Positions 13,848 through 23,574 are shown, counted from the stretch's first letter. The stretch is DNA of 35,752 nucleotides from Metabacillus mangrovi (GCF_009711125.1 NZ_WMIB01000031.1:1-35752); one strand, 5' to 3'. A program made the numbers and translations. Notes: generated by a model not told the origin, from the sequence alone.

Positions 13848-14324
13848 TTAGCGGCTCACCTCCTTAATGGCCTTCTCAAACGAATCCCGGATTTCTTTAC
13901 GGGCTTCTTCCGCATCGTTTATATCCATTGCATGAATGTAGAGCGTTTTTTTATCATCGGAAATGTCGACTACGAGAGTACCCGGAGTCAGTGTGATCAG
14001 ATTGGACAGCATGGTGATCTCCCAGTCTTTCTTAAGCTCTGTCTCATAGGCGAAAATCCCAGGTGTATGGCTGAATACCGGTGAGAGGATGACCTTTAAG
14101 ACGGAAAGGTTCGCTAATATCAGCTCTTTAATAAAGATAGTAAACAAAGTAAAGACGGCGAGTACATTTAAAAAGTAAAACCGGCTGGAGAAAGAGCGTC
14201 TCATGATAAAGATGATCAGCAGTCCAAACAAAAAGCCGGCCGCAAAAACGGATAGTGTATAGGAGTTTTGAAGAAACATCCACATAAAGGCTATAAAAAC
14301 GTTTAATAATACTTGAAAAGCCAT
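13848..14324 (-). CDS. mrpE: MrpE, Na+/H+ antiporter subunit E
   Basis: 158 residues (MnhE/PhaE family), the same length as B. subtilis MrpE. The N-terminal half has two or three membrane segments (FQVLLNVFIAFMWMFLQ, LSVFAAGFLFGLLIIFIMRR); the cytosolic half carries SNLITLTPGTLVVDIS and LYIHAMDI, the family signature. I use ATG 14324 (MAFQ...) with AAGGAG upstream at the mrpD end; the in-frame GTG 14333 would crowd that site. It begins five bases past the mrpD stop. Confidence 0.92.
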   Translation of the reverse strand: MAFQVLLNVFIAFMWMFLQNSYTLSVFAAGFLFGLLIIFIMRRSFSSRFYFLNVLAVFTLFTIFIKELILANLSVLKVILSPVFSHTPGIFAYETELKKDWEITMLSNLITLTPGTLVVDISDDKKTLYIHAMDINDAEEARKEIRDSFEKAIKEVSR

Positions 14325-14329
14325 CGCTA

Positions 14330-15811
14330 TCACTGCTCCTTCAAAACGGCATCAATGTAAATGGAGGGATCCAGCAGGGTTTCTGCAGCTTGTGTAACAA
14401 AAGGAGCTACAAACTCTGTTCCAAGACCAAATGCTGCCGAGAGGGCCACCAGTATGACAGCGGGATAGACCATGCCTTTTACATCAGGATTCCCCGCAAT
14501 TGGTTTTTCCTCACCCCAAAAGCCGTTTATGAATATTTTCATTGCAGAATACAAGACGAGCAGGCTGGAAAACAGCACCAGAAATGCGATTGCATATTCA
14601 CCAGCCTCCATGCCCCCCTGAATCACTTTTAACTTCCCGATAAAGCCGCTTAATGGCGGAATACCCGCAAGAGCGACACCAGCTATGAACAGCATCCAGC
14701 CAGGGAGGGGATAACGGCTGATCAGTCCGCCCATTTTTCTCAGATCGGCCGTGCCGGTAATCCGGATCATAATTCCTGCCAGGAAGAACAAAGCCCCTTT
14801 AATGATCATGTCATGAAGCAGGTAATAGATGGAGCCTTCGATGCCTGCCGGGGTGGATACGGCGACGCCGAAAAGAATAACCCCGATGGCAGTGATAATG
14901 TTATAGATCACAATTTTTTTGACATCCCAATAAGCGATGGAGCCGATGACTCCAAATAGAATTGTCAGGGCTGCAAGCCATGTGAGAATCTCGTGTGTAA
15001 ACGCCTTGTCATGAATAAAAATGAGGGTGTACACACGGGTGATGGCATAAACGCCAACCTTTGTCAGGAGTGCTCCGAATAATGCCGTTACTGCAGCAGG
15101 CGGAGCGTTGTAAGAACCGGGTAGCCAGACATAAAGCGGAAAGATGGCTCCCTTCATCCCGAAGACGACCAGAAACAGAACCGCGATGACCGTTATCAGG
15201 CCGGTCTGCCCGTTCTCACTGATTTTAACACTGAGGTCGGCCATGTTCAGCGTACCGGTAACCGCGTAAAGAAACGCAACAGCAATGACAAACAGGGCGG
15301 AAGAGAACACGTTTACCGATATGTACTTGATGGATTCCCGCAGCTGCCTCTTGGTACCGCCAAGTACCATCAGCACGTAGGATGCCATGAGGAGCACTTC
15401 AAAGAAAACGAAGAGGTTGAAGAGGTCCCCTGTAAGAAAGGCTCCGGTTACACCTGCCAGCAGAAATTGGACAGCGGGATAATAGAAAAAGTATTCCCGT
15501 TCCCTGCCGATGGACCTGAAGGAGTAAAGAATCCCCGTCAATCCAATGACAGCCGTGCTAAGAACCAGAAGACTTGCATACATATCGGCTACAAAAACAA
15601 TTCCGTACGGAGGAGCCCAGCCTCCTATTTCAACAATCTGGATTCCGTTCTGAAAAACAGTTCCGGTCAAAAAGATGGATACAAGAAGAGCGGCTACTGA
15701 AGAAAGAACACTGATGATCCGCTGCACAACAGGCTTTCTATTGAAAAAGATCAGCAGGATCCCTGCAAAAAGAGGGATGAGCAGCGGCATCATTACTAAG
15801 TTGTTACTCAT
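14330..15811 (-). CDS. mrpD: MrpD, Na+/H+ antiporter subunit D
   Basis: 493 residues, equal to the B. subtilis subunit. It is a 14-helix protein of the complex I NuoL/M/N antiporter-like family (Proton_antipo_M). Conserved features are [25 protein letters not shown] with the key Glu of helix 5, [40 protein letters not shown], and [14 protein letters not shown]. With MrpA it forms the proton-translocating part. It overlaps mrpC by eight bases. Confidence 0.95.
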   Translation of the reverse strand: MSNNLVMMPLLIPLFAGILLIFFNRKPVVQRIISVLSSVAALLVSIFLTGTVFQNGIQIVEIGGWAPPYGIVFVADMYASLLVLSTAVIGLTGILYSFRSIGREREYFFYYPAVQFLLAGVTGAFLTGDLFNLFVFFEVLLMASYVLMVLGGTKRQLRESIKYISVNVFSSALFVIAVAFLYAVTGTLNMADLSVKISENGQTGLITVIAVLFLVVFGMKGAIFPLYVWLPGSYNAPPAAVTALFGALLTKVGVYAITRVYTLIFIHDKAFTHEILTWLAALTILFGVIGSIAYWDVKKIVIYNIITAIGVILFGVAVSTPAGIEGSIYYLLHDMIIKGALFFLAGIMIRITGTADLRKMGGLISRYPLPGWMLFIAGVALAGIPPLSGFIGKLKVIQGGMEAGEYAIAFLVLFSSLLVLYSAMKIFINGFWGEEKPIAGNPDVKGMVYPAVILVALSAAFGLGTEFVAPFVTQAAETLLDPSIYIDAVLKEQ

Positions 15812-16145
15812 GTGAATCAGTTCCTCTCATTTTATCCATGTCATCCGTGCCGAGCTCCTGATACGTACGGTAAGCTAATACAAGCATGAAGGCCGTCACA
15901 CCAAAACTGATTACAATTGCTGTTAAGATCAGTGCCTGCGGAAGCGGATCAACATATAGTTTTGCTTTCTCTCCAAGCAGGGGGGCAGCTCCATCTTTCA
16001 GGCCTCCCATCGTTAAAATCAGGAGATGGGCGCCGTGGCTTAAAAGACCTGTTCCGATGATAATCCGGAGAAGACTCTTAGAGAGCATCAGGTAAGTCGC
16101 TGCTGTAAAGAGAATGCCGCATACGATTGCCATAATTACTTCCAT
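15804..16145 (-). CDS. mrpC: MrpC, Na+/H+ antiporter subunit C
   Basis: 113 residues, NuoK-like, with three membrane helices: [41 protein letters not shown] and [23 protein letters not shown]. The hairpin [16 protein letters not shown] is typical of NuoK/MrpC. The start codon overlaps the mrpB stop by one base (TAATG), and its end overlaps mrpD. Confidence 0.93.
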   Translation of the reverse strand: MEVIMAIVCGILFTAATYLMLSKSLLRIIIGTGLLSHGAHLLILTMGGLKDGAAPLLGEKAKLYVDPLPQALILTAIVISFGVTAFMLVLAYRTYQELGTDDMDKMRGTDSHE

Positions 16146-16582
16146 TACTCTGTCTCTCCAATCGTTTGAATGATGGTCATCGTGACACCGACAACGGTCA
16201 AATAGACGCCGAGGTCAAATGCAGTAGCAGAGGCAAGTTCGATTTCCCCGAATAATGGGAAATGAACGGGGCCGTGCGCATGCTTTAAAAACGGCTCTCC
16301 GTAAAAAATGCCTCCCGCTCCGGTTGCGAGTGCAATCAGCAGGCCTGCCGCCGCAACCTTTAGAAAATTAAAAGGGACGATCGCTGCCACTGTTTTCACA
16401 TCATAGGCGAGCAGCAGCAGAACGATGGCAGAAGACGTCAGCAGCCCGCCGACAAATCCTCCGCCCGGTGTATAGTGGCCTGCAAAGAAAATATAGATCG
16501 AAAAGATGAAGATGATAAAAAATACGATATTTACCGTTGTCTGCAAAATTAAATCATTTGTTTTCAAATTAGTCCTTTTCAT
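16145..16582 (-). CDS. mrpB: MrpB, Na+/H+ antiporter subunit B
   Basis: 145 residues (MnhB family) with four membrane helices. The signature [26 protein letters not shown] follows the first helix; [22 protein letters not shown] ends the protein. ATG 16582 overlaps the mrpA stop in ATGA, so it is translationally coupled. Confidence 0.93.
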   Translation of the reverse strand: MKRTNLKTNDLILQTTVNIVFFIIFIFSIYIFFAGHYTPGGGFVGGLLTSSAIVLLLLAYDVKTVAAIVPFNFLKVAAAGLLIALATGAGGIFYGEPFLKHAHGPVHFPLFGEIELASATAFDLGVYLTVVGVTMTIIQTIGETE

Positions 16583-18981
16583 GACTGCTCCTTTCTGGAC
16601 ATCCTCAATTTAACCATTGCGAAGATTCCAAGAGCGGCGATTCCAAGAACCGTGATCTCGAACAATGTATCAAATCCTCTGAAATCAACGAGGATGACAT
16701 TGACCATATTCTTGCCGCCTGCTTCTTTATAGCTGTTTTCGATAAAATACTCGGAAATGGTCTTCGAGACACGCTGGCTGTTCGCTGAGAGAGCAATAAG
16801 GGTGACGACTGTCCCAACCCCAAGGGAAATGAGAAGGTTATTCACTTTGAATGCCAGTTTTTCGCGCTTTTGAAGCTCCGGAAGATAATAAAAGCATAAA
16901 AGGAACAGAGCGGTTGTAATGGTTTCGATAACAAGCTGAGTCAATGCGAGATCAGGGGCCCTGAAAAGGACGAAGAACAATGCTACTCCATACCCTACGG
17001 AACCGAGAGCAATGATCGATGTAAGCCGCGACTTAGCGAACAGGATGGTGACAACGCCCGCTGTCATCAGAACAGCCAGTACAACCTCATACGTACCAAT
17101 CGGTGCATTGCTTTCCGCCTTAAACGAAAAAGCAGATTGTGCAAAAAGGGCCCAGCCGGTTAATGCAGCTGTAAAAATAAAGATGATCCCGAGGTAATTC
17201 CTCAAAAATCCGGTCATATAAAATTTCTGTATTTTCTCCGAACCGCTCTCAAGTCCGTGTAAGGACTGGTCATACAGGCGGTTAAGCGTAAGCTTTTCCG
17301 GAAAGAGCTTGAACAACCGTTTCCATTTGCTCTGGGTGGCATAAAGAATGGCACCGAGTACAATCACACCGATTGTCATGTAAAGTTCAGGAGAAAAACC
17401 GTGCCAGTGAGAGATATGAACATGGAACTTTTCTCCGTCTTCTAAAAGGAACGGATAGATGGAAGCTGCTGCGGGCTCAATGATGCTCGCGGCCAGGATG
17501 TTAGGGAAAATCCCGAACAAAATGACAAGGGAAGCGAGAATGACAGGAGAGATCAGCATGCCAAGCGGTGCTTCATGAGGCTTCTTTTCAAGCTTCTCTG
17601 CCTGCAGTTTGCCGGTAAAAGGTTTAAAGACGATGATCATGCTGTAAATGAACGTAAATACACTGCCGACCCACGCAAGCACTGGAAATAAAATCCCCCA
17701 CGTATCCGCATTAAAGAGATCAAATTCCAGAAGGTTTACCATTCCTGTAAAAAACATTTCTTTACTCAGGAAGCCGTTGAATGGAGGAATGCCGGCCATC
17801 GAAAACGCGCCGATCAAAGCGATCGTAAACGTAATCGGCATGAAGTTCATCAAACCGCCAAGCCGGCGGATATCTCTTGTCCCGGTTTCATGATCGATGA
17901 TGCCTGCTGCCATGAAAAGGCTCCCCTTGAAGGTAGCATGGTTAATCAGATGAAAGATGGCAGCAACAGCAGCCACCGTAAACAGATTATCATCCAGTGA
18001 TTCAAAGTGAAGAGCAGCTGCACCAGCCCCCAGCAGAGACATAATGAGTCCGAGCTGGCTGACAGTTGAAAAAGCAAGAATGGCTTTCAAATCTGTTTGC
18101 TTAATGGCATTAAAAGATCCCCATGCCAAGGTAAGAATACCGATCCCCCCAACAAGCCAGAACCATTCAGGAGCCAGACCGAACACCGGAGTGAATCGTG
18201 CTGTTAAATAGATCCCGGCTTTTACCATCGTGGCAGAGTGAAGATAAGCACTAACTGGAGTAGGAGCTTCCATCGCATCCGGAAGCCAGATGTAGAACGG
18301 GAACTGAGCGGACTTTGTAAACGCACCAAGTAAAAATAGAATAAGCGCGGCTAAGAAGAGTGGGTGCTCCATAATGACCGCTGCCTGAATCACCATTTCC
18401 CGGACACTGAATGTTCCGGTAATCAAGTAAAGCAGGATGATTCCGCCGAGCATGCTTAAACCGCCGAAAACGGTAATGAGCATCGACTTAACAGCACCGT
18501 ATCTGGACTTTTCACGCGTATGCCAGTATCCGATCAGGAGAAAGGAAGATAAGCTTGTAAGCTCCCAGAACGTATAAAGCACAACCAGGTTGTCAGAGAG
18601 AACGACACCGAGCATGGCTCCCATGAAAAGAAGCAAGTACACATAAAACTTGTGAAGTTCCTCTTTTTCCTTAGATAAATAATAAATGGAGTACAGGACG
18701 ACTAATGCACCGATACCGGAGATGAGCAATGCAAACAGCAGGCTCAGTCCATCCGCATATACAGTAAACTGAATGCCTAAAGAAGGGATCCAGTTTGCAG
18801 TGGAATAGTCATTCAGCCCTTTTGAAACAGGGCCGATTTTCTGAAAAAAATAAACGAAGAGAATGACCGGAACGACAAGAACGAACCAGCCGGTATGTAT
18901 GTGCTTCAGCTGCTTATAAAAAAGCGGGATCAAGATTGCCGCCATAAATGGCAGTAAAATGGCAAGATGCAAAAAAGACAT
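16579..18981 (-). CDS. mrpA: MrpA, Na+/H+ antiporter subunit A
   Basis: 800 residues (B. subtilis 801). The N-terminal two-thirds is a NuoL-like antiporter domain with FWELTSLSSFLLIGYWH and KSAQFPFYIWLPDAMEAPTPVSAYLHSATMVKAGIYL. The C-terminal third is the MrpA-specific extension with a NuoJ-like part and the MnhB-like end (VDFRGFDTLFEITVLGIAALGI). ATG 18981 follows TGGAGGC. It is the first gene of the operon; the 200-base upstream region contains a perfect 16-bp palindrome that may be an operator. Confidence 0.95.
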   Translation of the reverse strand: MSFLHLAILLPFMAAILIPLFYKQLKHIHTGWFVLVVPVILFVYFFQKIGPVSKGLNDYSTANWIPSLGIQFTVYADGLSLLFALLISGIGALVVLYSIYYLSKEKEELHKFYVYLLLFMGAMLGVVLSDNLVVLYTFWELTSLSSFLLIGYWHTREKSRYGAVKSMLITVFGGLSMLGGIILLYLITGTFSVREMVIQAAVIMEHPLFLAALILFLLGAFTKSAQFPFYIWLPDAMEAPTPVSAYLHSATMVKAGIYLTARFTPVFGLAPEWFWLVGGIGILTLAWGSFNAIKQTDLKAILAFSTVSQLGLIMSLLGAGAAALHFESLDDNLFTVAAVAAIFHLINHATFKGSLFMAAGIIDHETGTRDIRRLGGLMNFMPITFTIALIGAFSMAGIPPFNGFLSKEMFFTGMVNLLEFDLFNADTWGILFPVLAWVGSVFTFIYSMIIVFKPFTGKLQAEKLEKKPHEAPLGMLISPVILASLVILFGIFPNILAASIIEPAAASIYPFLLEDGEKFHVHISHWHGFSPELYMTIGVIVLGAILYATQSKWKRLFKLFPEKLTLNRLYDQSLHGLESGSEKIQKFYMTGFLRNYLGIIFIFTAALTGWALFAQSAFSFKAESNAPIGTYEVVLAVLMTAGVVTILFAKSRLTSIIALGSVGYGVALFFVLFRAPDLALTQLVIETITTALFLLCFYYLPELQKREKLAFKVNNLLISLGVGTVVTLIALSANSQRVSKTISEYFIENSYKEAGGKNMVNVILVDFRGFDTLFEITVLGIAALGIFAMVKLRMSRKEQS

Positions 18982-19084
18982 ATGTAGCCTCCAGTCTGAT
19001 ACGGATGTTTTTTGTGTTTTCCTTCATTTAAGGCAGTTTAATTAGTATGAGCCCTTATGGGAAAATTTATCATTTCATTTTTTC

Positions 19085-19100
19085 GAGTTCATATGAACTC
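19085..19100. promoter_or_regulatory. Perfect 16-bp palindrome upstream of mrpA (putative operator)
   Basis: GAGTTCATATGAACTC reads the same on both strands. It lies in the divergent region between mrpA (minus) and the gene at 19181 (plus). On the minus strand TTGTTA followed 17 bases later by TATGAA is a candidate promoter whose -10 overlaps the palindrome, the placement of a repressor site. The binding protein is unknown. Confidence 0.5.
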
Positions 19101-19180
19101 ATAATAATCATAACAAAATCATTCCTGCTTGTATAACAAGAAGTGTATAAAGCCAAGATGTTAGCAAGGAGCTGATGGGA

Positions 19181-19396
19181 ATGAAAAAGAAAGCCTTTGT
19201 TTGCGTGACGCTGTTTTTCGTCTTGTTTATCCTGGCTCTAACAGCAGAAAACTCCAGAAAACCAGCGGGTATTTTTCCGGACCGCAGCAAATTTATTACA
19301 GAAATCGAACTGCAGGGACCCGCTGAGAGGTGGCATGAACGCGAGCTTTTTTATATGGAGGCATTTGATAGCAGAGAATATGTGAAAATCCGCTGA
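19181..19396 (+). CDS. Small secreted or membrane-anchored protein, unknown (71 aa)
   Basis: Not recognised. MKKKAFVCVTLFFVLFILAL is a typical signal peptide or signal anchor, with a possible cleavage after LTA; the rest (about 48 residues) is hydrophilic and charged (ERWHERELFYMEAFDSREYVKIR). AAGGAG lies nine bases before ATG 19181; ATG 19175 is only three bases from it. It is divergent from mrpA and shares the intergenic region with the 16-bp palindrome, so the two could be co-regulated. No lipobox or cell-wall anchor is visible. Confidence 0.6.
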   Translation: MKKKAFVCVTLFFVLFILALTAENSRKPAGIFPDRSKFITEIELQGPAERWHERELFYMEAFDSREYVKIR

Positions 19397-19469
19397 TAAA
19401 AATAAGCCTTTACAAATTTTTCCCTTCCGAAGCATAATAGTAAGGAATGCTTATGGAAGGGACCAGCAT

Positions 19470-20027
19470 ATGAAAAACACTTATTTCACCAGTTATTTTC
19501 CTTTGATCTCCATCCTTCTGTTCAGTACCTCTTTATCGATTTCGACAGTAATGTATGTTTCAGGAATTTTAAAGGATCTCGGCGTATACAGCAGCATGCT
19601 GAATTATTTTCCGGAAAGTGAAATGAAGATCGCGCTTTTCGCCCTATTTGCACTTGTTTATTTTATGGTTTTTTCGGCGCTTAAGCTTATTGCCAATACG
19701 ATTACAGAGCTGTCCTTTCTTTTTTTCTCCCAGGATTCAGAAGGGATTACGCTGAATAAAATCAGGGCGGGATCTGCCTTTTATCTGGCTGGGGGCGGAA
19801 TATCGCTTTTTCTCGTCCAATTCATCTGGCTGATCGGGGCTGTTTTTCTTCTTTGCACACTCTGTTATTTCATCTTTATCATTTATCAGGCCAGCGCGAT
19901 GGTAACCTCATGGTCGCTGCTTGGCATGATCCTGTTTAACATTCTCTTCTGGTTTGTTTTTACCCTTGGATTGTTTTATTTATTCCTCCGGCTCTATAAC
20001 GGGTTTATCAGCAGTCTGCCGATCTAG
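19470..20027 (+). CDS. yufK: YufK, multi-span membrane protein (DUF5366)
   Basis: 185 residues, the length I recall for B. subtilis YufK, with five or so membrane segments: FPLISILLFSTSLSISTVMYVSG, IALFALFALVYFMVFSALKLIA, AFYLAGGGISLFLVQFIWL, IGAVFLLCTLCYFIFIIY and GMILFNILFWFVFTLGLFYLFL. Function is unknown. GGAAGGGACC precedes ATG 19470. The gene occurs next to yuxK-pbpD in B. subtilis too, which supports the name. The yuf/maeN genes that separate it from mrpA in B. subtilis are missing here. It is closed by the strong hairpin at 20061-20090. Confidence 0.75.
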   Translation: MKNTYFTSYFPLISILLFSTSLSISTVMYVSGILKDLGVYSSMLNYFPESEMKIALFALFALVYFMVFSALKLIANTITELSFLFFSQDSEGITLNKIRAGSAFYLAGGGISLFLVQFIWLIGAVFLLCTLCYFIFIIYQASAMVTSWSLLGMILFNILFWFVFTLGLFYLFLRLYNGFISSLPI

Positions 20028-20060
20028 CTTTTTAAAGGCGGAACGTCCCCTATAAAAAAA

Positions 20061-20095
20061 ACCCCGAAACTTTTTAACGTTTCGGGGTTTTTTCC
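20061..20095. terminator. Bidirectional terminator between yufK and yuxK
   Basis: ACCCCGAAAC (20061-20070) pairs with GTTTCGGGGT (20079-20088), with A- and T-runs on both flanks, between convergent genes. Confidence 0.85.
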
Positions 20096-20098
20096 TGC

Positions 20099-20521
20099 TC
20101 AGTCTAGAAATCGTTCTTTAACCGAAGGATCCGGCAGCATGCACTGTTCCTTTTTGCCGAACCATTTATACCGGTTGCGGGCGATGAATCCATACAGGCT
20201 GTCGCGGAGAGGCCTTGGAATCAGCCTGAATATGCCCAGCAGCTTCCAGGGAAACGGGAGCATACCGGCGACCTTTAAGGCCGCATCCGATTTCAGGTAG
20301 ACCTTTTCTCCGGATGTAAGAACAAATGAGTCAAAGCGGACAGGATCGAGGGACTGTGATAAAAGCATGAGCTCTCCTGCTTTTGACTGAAGTGAAGCAA
20401 ATTTAAATTTTTTGTATCTGTCATGCTTGATCATGAACTGGACGGCTCCGCTGCATAAATTGCATACACCGTCATAAAAGATAACAGGAGAATTAGTATC
20501 CTTCTGCAACCCGGTCACCAC
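20099..20521 (-). CDS. yuxK: YuxK, DCC-family thiol-disulfide oxidoreductase-like protein
   Basis: 140 residues with the DUF393/DCC signature near the N-terminus, FYDGVCNLCSG (Asp-x-x-Cys-x-x-Cys), followed by the conserved KFASLQS and LKSDAALKVAGML, and a C-terminal ARNRYKWFGKKEQCMLP. The family is predicted to be redox-active; no reaction is proven. The start is probably one of two tandem GTG codons (20521, 20518), lying inside the end of pbpD, so the pair is translationally coupled. The same pbpD-yuxK order is found in B. subtilis. Confidence 0.8.
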   Translation of the reverse strand: MVTGLQKDTNSPVIFYDGVCNLCSGAVQFMIKHDRYKKFKFASLQSKAGELMLLSQSLDPVRFDSFVLTSGEKVYLKSDAALKVAGMLPFPWKLLGIFRLIPRPLRDSLYGFIARNRYKWFGKKEQCMLPDPSVKERFLD

Positions 20522-22328
20522 CCATCATCATCTTCCAATAGTTCAAAATAGTCCCCTGTTCATAAACAGGCTGCATCGATCCATTCTGATCTTTTCCGAA
20601 CCAGACCGAAGCAGTGTATCGGTCTGATAAGCCGGAAAACCACAGATCGTTGTAATCATTTGATGTTCCGGTTTTGCCTCCGAGGTAATCCGCTTCAAAA
20701 CGGGCGGCTTTTCCTGTTCCTTTTGTGACAACAGATGCGAGCAGCTCCCGCATAATGTCGTTGGTTCGGGGACTCCACACCCGGACTTGCTTATCGTCCC
20801 ATTCAAATTGAACAGTGCCATCCAGTCCGGTAATCCTTTTGATTGCCCTGCTGGGCTGGTATTCCCCATTCATTCCGAAGGCAGTATAGGCATTTGCAAG
20901 CTCAAGCGGAGATACCCCTTTATTTAGCCCTCCAAGTGCAGCAGCATAGTTTCCCTGCTCAATCGTATCCTTGAAGCCAAATGGCTTAATATAGGCATTG
21001 GCCTTCTTGATCCCCACTTCTTTCAGCATTCTGACAGCAGGTGTATTGTAAGATTGGCTGAAAGCTTTTTCAAGCGTCACCATTCCATATTCTTTTTTCG
21101 TATAGTTCTTTGGACAGTAGCCAGCCATGCATAGCTCGTTTGCATTTATGAGGCTCTTGGTACCCGCTCCTTTTGAATCAACATATGGAGCGTAATCCAG
21201 CAGCGGTTTAAAGGAAGAGCCAGGCTGCCTGCGAGCCTGGAAGGCCCTGTTGAAATCATGCTTTTTATATTGATTCCCTCCGCTCATTGCTACAATCTGG
21301 CGGTTTTGATGATCAATCATAACGGCAGCCGATTGATGGTTTTTTGAAGTGAAGGAATCATTAGCCCTGTACATGCGTTCCTGGAGAAAAGGGTCCAAAT
21401 GCGTCTCAATGATGATGCCGGTCCTTATTAATTCACCGGCTGCTTTGCTGATTTCATCAGGATCCTTGAGCTTCTCTTTAAAAGCGACCGCCTGTTTCAG
21501 TTCTTCCATAACATAATCGGAATAATCCGGGTACAGCTCTTTCTTCTTTTTCACATTCAGCGTTACCGGCCTGCTTTTTTCCTCGTTCAGCTGCTTGCTG
21601 TCAAGCATCTGAATATTGGCCACAAGCTCCAGCAGCAGCTCCTGACGCTTTTTTGTATTCTCAGGGTGCTTTAGCGGATCATACAAAGCCGGATTGTTCG
21701 GAATGGCAGCCAAGTATGCCATTTCAGAAGGAGTAAGTGCCTTGAGGGGTTTGCTGAAATAATATTCAGCCGCTGCTCCTACCCCGTATACATTGTTGCG
21801 GAAGTAGATCGTGTTCAGATAGCTTTCCAGTATTTTTTCCTTCGGCCATTTTCTCTCCAGCTGGATTGAAATCAGCAGCTCACTCAGTTTCCGGTTATAC
21901 GTTCGATCATGATTTAAATAAAGGTTTCTGGCCAGCTGCTGAGTAATCGTGCTCCCGCCCTGATCCAGCGACTTAGCTTTAAAATTTACGATAAAGGCAC
22001 GAGCAGTTCCCTCAAAATCAAGGCCGGCATGCTCATAAAACCGCTGATCTTCCGACTGGAGAAACAGTTCTTCCATCATTGGAGGAATCTCATCTCCGTT
22101 CAGCCAGATCCTTTTCTGTCCATCTGAGGCCAACTCTGATATGACCGTTCCCTCAGCATCCTTTATATAACTATTTACAAAAGCCGGTGTGTCATCAAGC
22201 TGTATCTTTTCATCCATAATTTCTGTAATGGGCTTCAAGCTTTCGACGGCTTGTCCTGAACTAAGCAGCAAAAGCAGGGTAGCAGGGAGCAGAGAGAGGA
22301 TAAGAAGCCATCCGAACCATTTTTTCAA
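20493..22328 (-). CDS. pbpD: PbpD (PBP4), class A penicillin-binding protein
   Basis: 611 residues: N-terminal membrane anchor (1-25), glycosyltransferase GT51 domain (about 60-240) with catalytic Glu93 in EDQRFYEHAG, GGSTITQQLARN and RKWPKEKILESYLN, then the transpeptidase domain with active-site Ser371 in SSFK, SYN (426-428) and KTGT (552-555). It polymerises and cross-links peptidoglycan at the outer face of the membrane. The start is TTG 22328 with a poor ribosome-binding site, as expected for a low-abundance PBP; no other in-frame start exists close by. B. subtilis PbpD is 624 residues and has the same neighbours. Confidence 0.93.
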   Translation of the reverse strand: MKKWFGWLLILSLLPATLLLLLSSGQAVESLKPITEIMDEKIQLDDTPAFVNSYIKDAEGTVISELASDGQKRIWLNGDEIPPMMEELFLQSEDQRFYEHAGLDFEGTARAFIVNFKAKSLDQGGSTITQQLARNLYLNHDRTYNRKLSELLISIQLERKWPKEKILESYLNTIYFRNNVYGVGAAAEYYFSKPLKALTPSEMAYLAAIPNNPALYDPLKHPENTKKRQELLLELVANIQMLDSKQLNEEKSRPVTLNVKKKKELYPDYSDYVMEELKQAVAFKEKLKDPDEISKAAGELIRTGIIIETHLDPFLQERMYRANDSFTSKNHQSAAVMIDHQNRQIVAMSGGNQYKKHDFNRAFQARRQPGSSFKPLLDYAPYVDSKGAGTKSLINANELCMAGYCPKNYTKKEYGMVTLEKAFSQSYNTPAVRMLKEVGIKKANAYIKPFGFKDTIEQGNYAAALGGLNKGVSPLELANAYTAFGMNGEYQPSRAIKRITGLDGTVQFEWDDKQVRVWSPRTNDIMRELLASVVTKGTGKAARFEADYLGGKTGTSNDYNDLWFSGLSDRYTASVWFGKDQNGSMQPVYEQGTILNYWKMMMGGDRVAEGY

Positions 22329-22501
22329 CGTCCATTCACACTCTTTCCATTAAAATCGCAATTCTTCTTTTATCCTAGCATTGATTTCCAGTTCCGAGAA
22401 GAAGATTATGCACACAGCTTGTAAAAAAAGGTGATGGAAAAATGTGTGCTTTTCCAATGAAAATTTTTCTAAAAATACAGTTAAATTGGAAAGGGCGGTG
22501 A

Positions 22502-22507
22502 TATAAT
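22502..22507 (+). promoter_or_regulatory. Extended -10 element before kapD
   Basis: TGATATAAT gives a perfect -10 (22502-22507) with an upstream TG. No clear -35. It is 34 bases before the kapD start. Confidence 0.45.
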
Positions 22508-22540
22508 GGTAATAAAATGCATATGAAAGGAGGCAGGATC

Positions 22541-23155
22541 ATGGATGGGGCGAAACCGCTGCTGTTTATTGATTTTGAATTCAGTATGCCGGAGACGGGC
22601 TACAAAGGTTTTTACGCTGAAATCATTGAAGCAGGCCTGGTTTTCTGCAAAAACGGAAAGATCGAGAAGGAGTTTTCTTCGTTCGTGACGCCTGTAAAAG
22701 GGAAAAGGCTGACCGAACGATGCAAGTCATTCCTTGGAATTACCCAGGAACAGGTCGATCAGGGCATCTCCTTTGCAGAGCTCACCGGACTGCTGGCACA
22801 GCTGGACCGGCCGAAAAAAGTGGTTACATGGGGCAACATGGATATGAGGGTGCTGAGGATGAACTGCGAGAAAAACGGGTGTCCATTCCCATTTGAAAAA
22901 GATGAGTTGATCGATCTTTCGATGGAATATAAAAAATTCTTCGGTGACCGGAATCAGACGGGTCTTTGGAAGGCTGTCGAGGAATATGGAAAAAAAGGAA
23001 CAGGTCAGCACCATCGAGCACTCGATGACGCAATGACGACCATGAAGATTTATAAGCTTGTGGAAAAAGACAAGAAGTACCTGGAAAAACCAAATCCTAC
23101 GACGATCGGGGACAGAGTGGATTTTTCACAGCTGCTGAGCAAATTTGCAACCTAG
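22541..23155 (+). CDS. kapD: KapD, DEDDh 3'-5' exonuclease-fold inhibitor of the KinA pathway
   Basis: 204 residues (B. subtilis 205). DnaQ-like exonuclease motifs are all present: FIDFEF (Asp11, Glu13), WGNMDMRVL with its Asp, and HHRALDDA. KapD was described as an inhibitor of the KinA route to sporulation; the nuclease fold suggests RNA or DNA as substrate. ATG 22541 follows AAAGGAGG at good spacing; the upstream ATGs (22517, 22523) have no site. It is divergent from pbpD and followed by a strong terminator. B. subtilis yuxJ, which I recall between kapD and pbpD, is absent. Confidence 0.9.
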   Translation: MDGAKPLLFIDFEFSMPETGYKGFYAEIIEAGLVFCKNGKIEKEFSSFVTPVKGKRLTERCKSFLGITQEQVDQGISFAELTGLLAQLDRPKKVVTWGNMDMRVLRMNCEKNGCPFPFEKDELIDLSMEYKKFFGDRNQTGLWKAVEEYGKKGTGQHHRALDDAMTTMKIYKLVEKDKKYLEKPNPTTIGDRVDFSQLLSKFAT

Positions 23156-23195
23156 AGCCAAATCACACACCATTGTGATTTGGCTCTTGGTTTTT
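23155..23195 (+). terminator. kapD terminator
   Basis: GAGCCAAATCACA (23155-23167) pairs perfectly with TGTGATTTGGCTC (23174-23186), then TTGGTTTTT. It starts at the last base of the kapD stop codon. Confidence 0.85.
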
Positions 23196-23574
23196 AGCGC
23201 AAATGATAATCTTTTTCCAGCACCTGAAGACAGGCAAGGGATTTTTGAGCCCAATCGGAGGAATCTCCGTTTAATTCTTCCCGCTGCTGTAAAAGGGCAT
23301 CCCGAAGAGAAGAGGAGTACTCGGGAAAGTCTCCGGTAAATTCTTTTACCATATTTTTAGGTACATTCGTTTGTTCATTAAAGCTGAGTGCTCTCCGCTC
23401 ATGAAACAGGGGAACCTCCGCATTTTTTGGGGAATGCAAATCCCCTTGAACAGGGTGCTTCAGCACAGCTTTGACCTGGACAAGATAATGCATCGGGCGT
23501 ATTGCTGTGATGACGCCGGCGTATTTTCCGGTTTTGTAAATTCCTGTTACTTGATCACCTTGCTGAAACTCCAT
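23194..23574 (-). CDS. kapB: KapB, KinB-pathway activator
   Basis: 126 residues (B. subtilis about 128). The N-terminal SH3-like part reads GDQVTGIYKTGKYAGVITAIRPMHYLVQVKAVLKHPVQGDLH; the C-terminal half is helical (MVKEFTGDFPEYSSSLRDALLQQREELNG). KapB is needed for KinB to feed the Spo0A phosphorelay in B. subtilis. It is often called a lipoprotein, but no signal peptide or lipobox is seen here, so a cytosolic location is more likely. GGGAG precedes ATG 23574. In B. subtilis it is in one operon with kinB; here two plus-strand genes lie between them, so it must have its own promoter. Confidence 0.85.
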   Translation of the reverse strand: MEFQQGDQVTGIYKTGKYAGVITAIRPMHYLVQVKAVLKHPVQGDLHSPKNAEVPLFHERRALSFNEQTNVPKNMVKEFTGDFPEYSSSLRDALLQQREELNGDSSDWAQKSLACLQVLEKDYHLR

